DNA from: Methylophilus medardensis
GTDB lineage: Bacteria > Pseudomonadota > Gammaproteobacteria > Burkholderiales > Methylophilaceae
Reading direction: 5' to 3' (one strand)
NCBI RefSeq assembly: GCF_006363915.1
Contig: NZ_CP040946.1
Length of the DNA: 64,000 nucleotides
The translations under genes were made by a program, and so were the position numbers. Under the pieces are notes generated by a model that had not been told where the DNA came from, made no database searches, and saw nothing but the letters and a program-made list of their open reading frames with translations. Numbering within the stretch: position 1 is the first letter of the stretch; each line of letters opens with the position of its first letter. This document shows positions 60,923-64,000 of this stretch, piece by piece.

Positions 60923-61804
60923 ATGAATGAAAATGCGCATCCGGTGAACATGATCCGACGGGGTTGGTTAAGCAGCTTGTTAGGCCTGTTGGTGAGTGCT
61001 TGTCGGCCCGTGAGTGTGCTCAATGCGATCATTCCCTCCGCCGGCATGGTGCTCAAGCGTGATGTGGCGTATGGCGCCCATGCCAGGCAAAGGCTGGATA
61101 TTTATCAACCTCGTGACCTCACAACAGCACCGCTGCCTGTGGTGTTATTTTTTTATGGTGGCAGTTGGGATTCAGGCAGCAAGCAGGATTATTTATTTGT
61201 GGCCGAGGCCCTGACGTCACAGGGATTCATGGTTGTGATCGCCGATTATCGACTGTATCCAGAAGTTAAATTTCCGCAACTGATGCAAGATCCAGCCTCG
61301 GCCGTCTTTTGGCTCAAGCAGCATATCGCTGATTATCAAGGTGACCCGGCACGTCTATTTTTGATGGGCCATTCGGCGGGGGCGCATCTGGCGATGATGC
61401 TTTCGCTGAATGCAAGTTATCTGGCCCAAGTGGGCCTGCAAACGGCAGCGATTGCCGGCACGGTGGGGTTGGCGGGTCCTTATGACTTTTTGCCTTTGAC
61501 CTCTGCGCGTTTGCGGGCAATTTTTGCGCCGCCCGAGCAGGTCTGGACCTCGCAGCCCATCCACTTTGCACACGGGCAACATCCCCCTTTATTGTTGATG
61601 GCAGGCTTGAAAGATGACACCGTCTGGCCCAGAAACACGATTAATCTAGCGCAGGCAGTGGAGGCCAGCGGTGGCAACGTGACTTTAAAAACCTATGCAG
61701 GCTACGACCATGTGGATATGGTCGCCAAGTTGGCAAGGCCGTTTCGCAGTCGCAGCCCGCTGCTGGACGATATCACGGTCTGGATGCGGCAATATGGCGG
61801 CTGA
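60923..61804 (+). CDS. Alpha/beta hydrolase, probable lipoprotein
   Basis: 293 aa from the ATG at 60923; another start at 60950 would fit the signal better. LSSLLGLLVSACRP is a lipobox-like export signal (Cys at about residue 29). The hydrolase core has VVLFFYGGSWDSG (oxyanion HGG variant), MGHSAGAHLAMM (Ser), LKDDTVWPRN (Asp) and AGYDHVDMV (His). Similar to carboxylesterases and BD-FAE-like enzymes. Substrate unknown. Its end overlaps the photolyase start by 11 bases. Confidence 0.85.
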   Translation: MNENAHPVNMIRRGWLSSLLGLLVSACRPVSVLNAIIPSAGMVLKRDVAYGAHARQRLDIYQPRDLTTAPLPVVLFFYGGSWDSGSKQDYLFVAEALTSQGFMVVIADYRLYPEVKFPQLMQDPASAVFWLKQHIADYQGDPARLFLMGHSAGAHLAMMLSLNASYLAQVGLQTAAIAGTVGLAGPYDFLPLTSARLRAIFAPPEQVWTSQPIHFAHGQHPPLLLMAGLKDDTVWPRNTINLAQAVEASGGNVTLKTYAGYDHVDMVAKLARPFRSRSPLLDDITVWMRQYGG

Positions 61805-63362
61805 CGCTTTGCATGTGGTTTGGTTTAAACGTGATTTACGCGTGGCGGATCATGCGGCGCTTGCTGCCGCTTGTGCGGCGGGCAAAGTGCTACCACTGTT
61901 TATTTGGGCGCCTCAGGTATGGGCTGCCGAAGATGCCAACCTCAGTCAGGCCATGTTTGTGCGTGAGTGTCTGCAAGCGCTTGCTTCTTCATTGCATGAT
62001 TTAGGCTTGCACTTACATGTGTATCACCACGATCCTCTCAGTCTACTCAAACGTCTGCATGAGAAATTTCGCATCGCCGCGCTCTACAGCCACGAGGAGA
62101 CGGGCAATGATGTGACGTTTCAGATCGATACGCAGATTCAGCGCTGGTGCATGGCGCAAAGCATTCCTTGGCATGAATGGCCGCAGCACGGGGTTGTCAG
62201 GCGGTTGGCCGATCGTCGCCGCTGGCAGTCACAATGGGAGTTACGCATGCAACAAACGCCTATTGCAATCCCGCCAGTCAGTGCAGGTGAGCGCTTGCCG
62301 CATCATGGGCTGGATCGCTTGCCCGTGGTTGCGGGGATCGATCAAGCTGGCCGACAACACGGCGGTATTGGGGTGGCTGACGCGGTGATGACTGACTTTT
62401 TGCAACGTCGCGTGCAGCGTTATCAAAGTGGGCTCTCTAGCCCGCTCACAGCCCCGCAGGCCTGTAGCCGTTTATCTCCATATTTGGCTTGGGGTGCGCT
62501 GAGTTTGCGTAGCTTGGTGCAGGCCAGTCGTGCCGCCTCGCAAGCGAACGAAGCCATGCATTGGCGACGTAATCTGCACCGCTTTGAAAGTCGTTTGCAC
62601 TGGCACTGTCATTTTATGCAAAAACTCGAAAGTGAGCCGCGCATTGAGTTTGAGAGTTTTTATCCTGGTTTTGAGCAGTTGCAGCATCGCTTAACGGATG
62701 CTACGCGCATGACAAGGTTACAGGCTTGGCAATCGGCGCAAACCGGGTGGCCGCTGGTAGATGCCTGTATGGCGATGCTTAATCAAACCGGGTGGTTGAA
62801 TTTTCGCATGCGTGCCATGCTGATGAGCACCGCCAGTTATTTGTTGCGCTTGCCTTGGCGGCAAAGTGGGTCACATCTGGCACGCATGTTTCTTGATTAT
62901 GAACCGGGTATACACTGGCCGCAGGTACAAATGCAATCTGGCACCACCGGGATTAATGCTTTGCGTATCTATCATCCAGTCAAGCAGGCATTGGCGCAAG
63001 ATCCGCTGGGGCAGTTTGTCCGGCAATGGATTCCAGCGCTGCGGCAGGTGCCAGACAGTTGGGTGCTAGAACCTTGGCGCATGCCACATGCGTTGCAGTT
63101 GCATTATGGTTGCGTCATCGACCGTGATTATCCCAGCCCGTTGGTCGATGTGGTCAGTGCCATGCAAGCGGCCAAGCAAGATTGGTTTGAGATTCGCAAG
63201 CAGATGCAAACCGCAGTGGTGCAGGATATTTTGCAACGCCACGCCTCCCGTCAATCGCGGCATTTTCCCAAGGTGGCGCGTAGCCACACCCGCCGCAAGT
63301 CAGCGCCTACCAGTGAAGCCACTGCGCTACCCCCGGTTACGCAACTTTCTTTGTTGTTTTAA
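61794..63362 (+). CDS. Deoxyribodipyrimidine photolyase-family protein
   Basis: 522 aa from the ATG at 61794. VVWFKRDLRVADHAAL is the antenna domain; SHEETGND and WHEWPQHGVVRRL the linker, and the FAD-binding helical domain follows (WGALSLRSLVQ, HFMQKLESEPRIEFE, GWPLVDACMAMLNQTGWLNFRMRAMLMS, LDYEPGIHWPQVQMQSGTTGINALRIYHPVKQ). The active-site Trp/Asn/Arg set looks intact. This belongs to the proteobacterial/cyanobacterial FAD-binding photolyase group; CPD repair is likely. Confidence 0.9.
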   Translation: MAADALHVVWFKRDLRVADHAALAAACAAGKVLPLFIWAPQVWAAEDANLSQAMFVRECLQALASSLHDLGLHLHVYHHDPLSLLKRLHEKFRIAALYSHEETGNDVTFQIDTQIQRWCMAQSIPWHEWPQHGVVRRLADRRRWQSQWELRMQQTPIAIPPVSAGERLPHHGLDRLPVVAGIDQAGRQHGGIGVADAVMTDFLQRRVQRYQSGLSSPLTAPQACSRLSPYLAWGALSLRSLVQASRAASQANEAMHWRRNLHRFESRLHWHCHFMQKLESEPRIEFESFYPGFEQLQHRLTDATRMTRLQAWQSAQTGWPLVDACMAMLNQTGWLNFRMRAMLMSTASYLLRLPWRQSGSHLARMFLDYEPGIHWPQVQMQSGTTGINALRIYHPVKQALAQDPLGQFVRQWIPALRQVPDSWVLEPWRMPHALQLHYGCVIDRDYPSPLVDVVSAMQAAKQDWFEIRKQMQTAVVQDILQRHASRQSRHFPKVARSHTRRKSAPTSEATALPPVTQLSLLF

Positions 63363-63718
63363 TGGTTTGCATCGCTCTAGTTCAACGCGCTTAATGATTG
63401 TGCGATCGTTAAAAACCATGCACTTTTTTAGTGCATAACAGGCCTTTTCCGCTTGATGCCTACGATGAGCCCTGTGCTATAGGGCACCAGTGATCTGCCA
63501 ATGCATACCCGGCTTCCTGTATTTTTTCTGACATAACCCATTGATACTGCTTAATTTTTTATTTTAACCGCCGGTCTGTTCTGGTCGGGCGATTGCGGCT
63601 GTGCACAACATCTTCGCAGTTGGAATGCCTCTTGCTAAACCAATAGCAACAGGCTTTCCAACGTATTACTGGCAATTGGTGAATACCCCACATACGCAGT
63701 CGCAGATTGGAGCACGAA
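63363..63718. other. 356 bp intergenic region before the terminal protease gene
   Basis: No convincing coding frame with a ribosome site was found. A perfect 7 bp hairpin (ATGCACT / AGTGCAT, 5-base T loop) lies at 63418-63436, preceded by an A-run; it reads as a terminator only for the minus strand, where no gene ends. TTGATA at 63541 with AT-rich sequence downstream may be a promoter for 63719. Confidence 0.5.
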
Positions 63719-64000
63719 ATGAGCAAAGTACTGATCGGATTATTGTTAAGCTGCTTGAGTGCCACCCTCTTGGCGGAGCCTGAGCAGGCATTGATTCAGG
63801 ATTTAAATAGCCGCGTGTTGCGAGTGCAGGTGGGCTTGAAAAATGGTCAATACGGCCTCGGCTCTGGCGTGGTGGTGGCAGAGAATCAAGTCGTGACCAA
63901 CTGCCACGTGGTTGCCAACGCCAGCAGTATCAGTGTGATGAGCGGCGGTGCCGCTTACCATGCGGTGGGGGTAAAGCCCGATTGGAAACATGATGTATGC
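63719..64000 (+). CDS. Trypsin-like serine protease, 3' partial
   Basis: 94 residues are visible before the window ends. Signal peptide of about 19 residues (GLLLSCLSATLLA). GSGVVVAENQVVTNCHVV has the catalytic His, and KPDWKHDVC leads to the Asp. It is a paralogue of the protease at 38248-39264 (VATNCHVI, KANWKRDVC). The Ser and any TPR tail lie outside the window. Confidence 0.82.
   Translation, partial: MSKVLIGLLLSCLSATLLAEPEQALIQDLNSRVLRVQVGLKNGQYGLGSGVVVAENQVVTNCHVVANASSISVMSGGAAYHAVGVKPDWKHDVC

Noticed and set aside
1..64000. tRNA, rRNA or CRISPR features
   Set aside because: No tRNA-like cloverleaf, rRNA segment or regularly spaced repeat array was recognised in the intergenic regions.

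Overview
The window is about 64 kb of a Gram-negative, roughly 50% GC, gene-dense chromosome. It looks betaproteobacterial, and several proteins have the flavour of Methylophilaceae-type methylotrophs: a split B12-dependent ribonucleotide reductase, a PEP-CTERM protein, the zapB-zapA-6S RNA order and a Thiobacillus-like BtuM. No C1-metabolism gene lies in the window, so the family assignment is inference. I saw no rRNA, tRNA, CRISPR array, complete insertion sequence or prophage.

Layout. 1-2.87 kb: class II ribonucleotide reductase, nrdJa (5' end outside the window) and nrdJb, separated by an inverted repeat. 2.89-5.85 kb: a small AT-richer accessory patch with a membrane-anchored PIN-like protein and a vapBC toxin-antitoxin pair. 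5.98-13.2 kb: housekeeping and unknown genes (PEP-CTERM protein, DUF1223, ADP-ribosylglycohydrolase, msrB, Atm1-type ABC exporter, Sel1 protein). 13.3-16.6 kb: an overlapping ovoA-ovoB pair for ovothiol synthesis. 17-30.3 kb: small envelope and stress proteins, bestrophin, a GH13 branching-like enzyme, a YgjP peptidase, an HDO-type diiron protein, a cation/proton antiporter and a sulfur module (two YeeE/YedE genes plus a persulfide-dioxygenase-like hydrolase). 30.4-35.9 kb: a periplasmic molybdenum hydroxylase (iorAB-like) with its maturation genes. 35.9-41.2 kb: esterase, MipA/OmpV, TPR-protease, SbmA. 41.2-46 kb: a signalling pair, a tandem-Cache CheW protein joined to a PAS-GGDEF-EAL protein. 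46.3-49.5 kb: DUF2721, HPP-CBS, DegQ-like protease. 49.7-57.8 kb: a B12 region, cobT-cobS-cobC facing btuB-btuM-bluB-btuF-like-cobU, with a cobalamin riboswitch ahead of btuB. 58-64 kb: zapB-zapA-6S RNA, EVE protein, diguanylate cyclase, lipoprotein hydrolase, photolyase, and the start of a second trypsin-like protease.

How it fits together. The B12 genes cover uptake through both membranes (BtuB, BtuM), synthesis of the lower ligand (BluB) and nucleotide-loop assembly (CobU, CobT, CobS, CobC), but no corrin-ring synthesis. This suggests corrinoid salvage and remodelling, whose product would serve the B12-dependent reductase at the left edge. Redox and sulfur protection recurs: ovothiol, methionine sulfoxide reductase, Atm1 exporter, persulfide oxidation. 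The most unusual items are the PIN-like/coiled-coil/two-helix membrane protein beside vapBC, the soluble duplicated-Cache CheW protein translationally linked to a cyclic-di-GMP enzyme, and the terminator placed directly in front of the bluB start codon.
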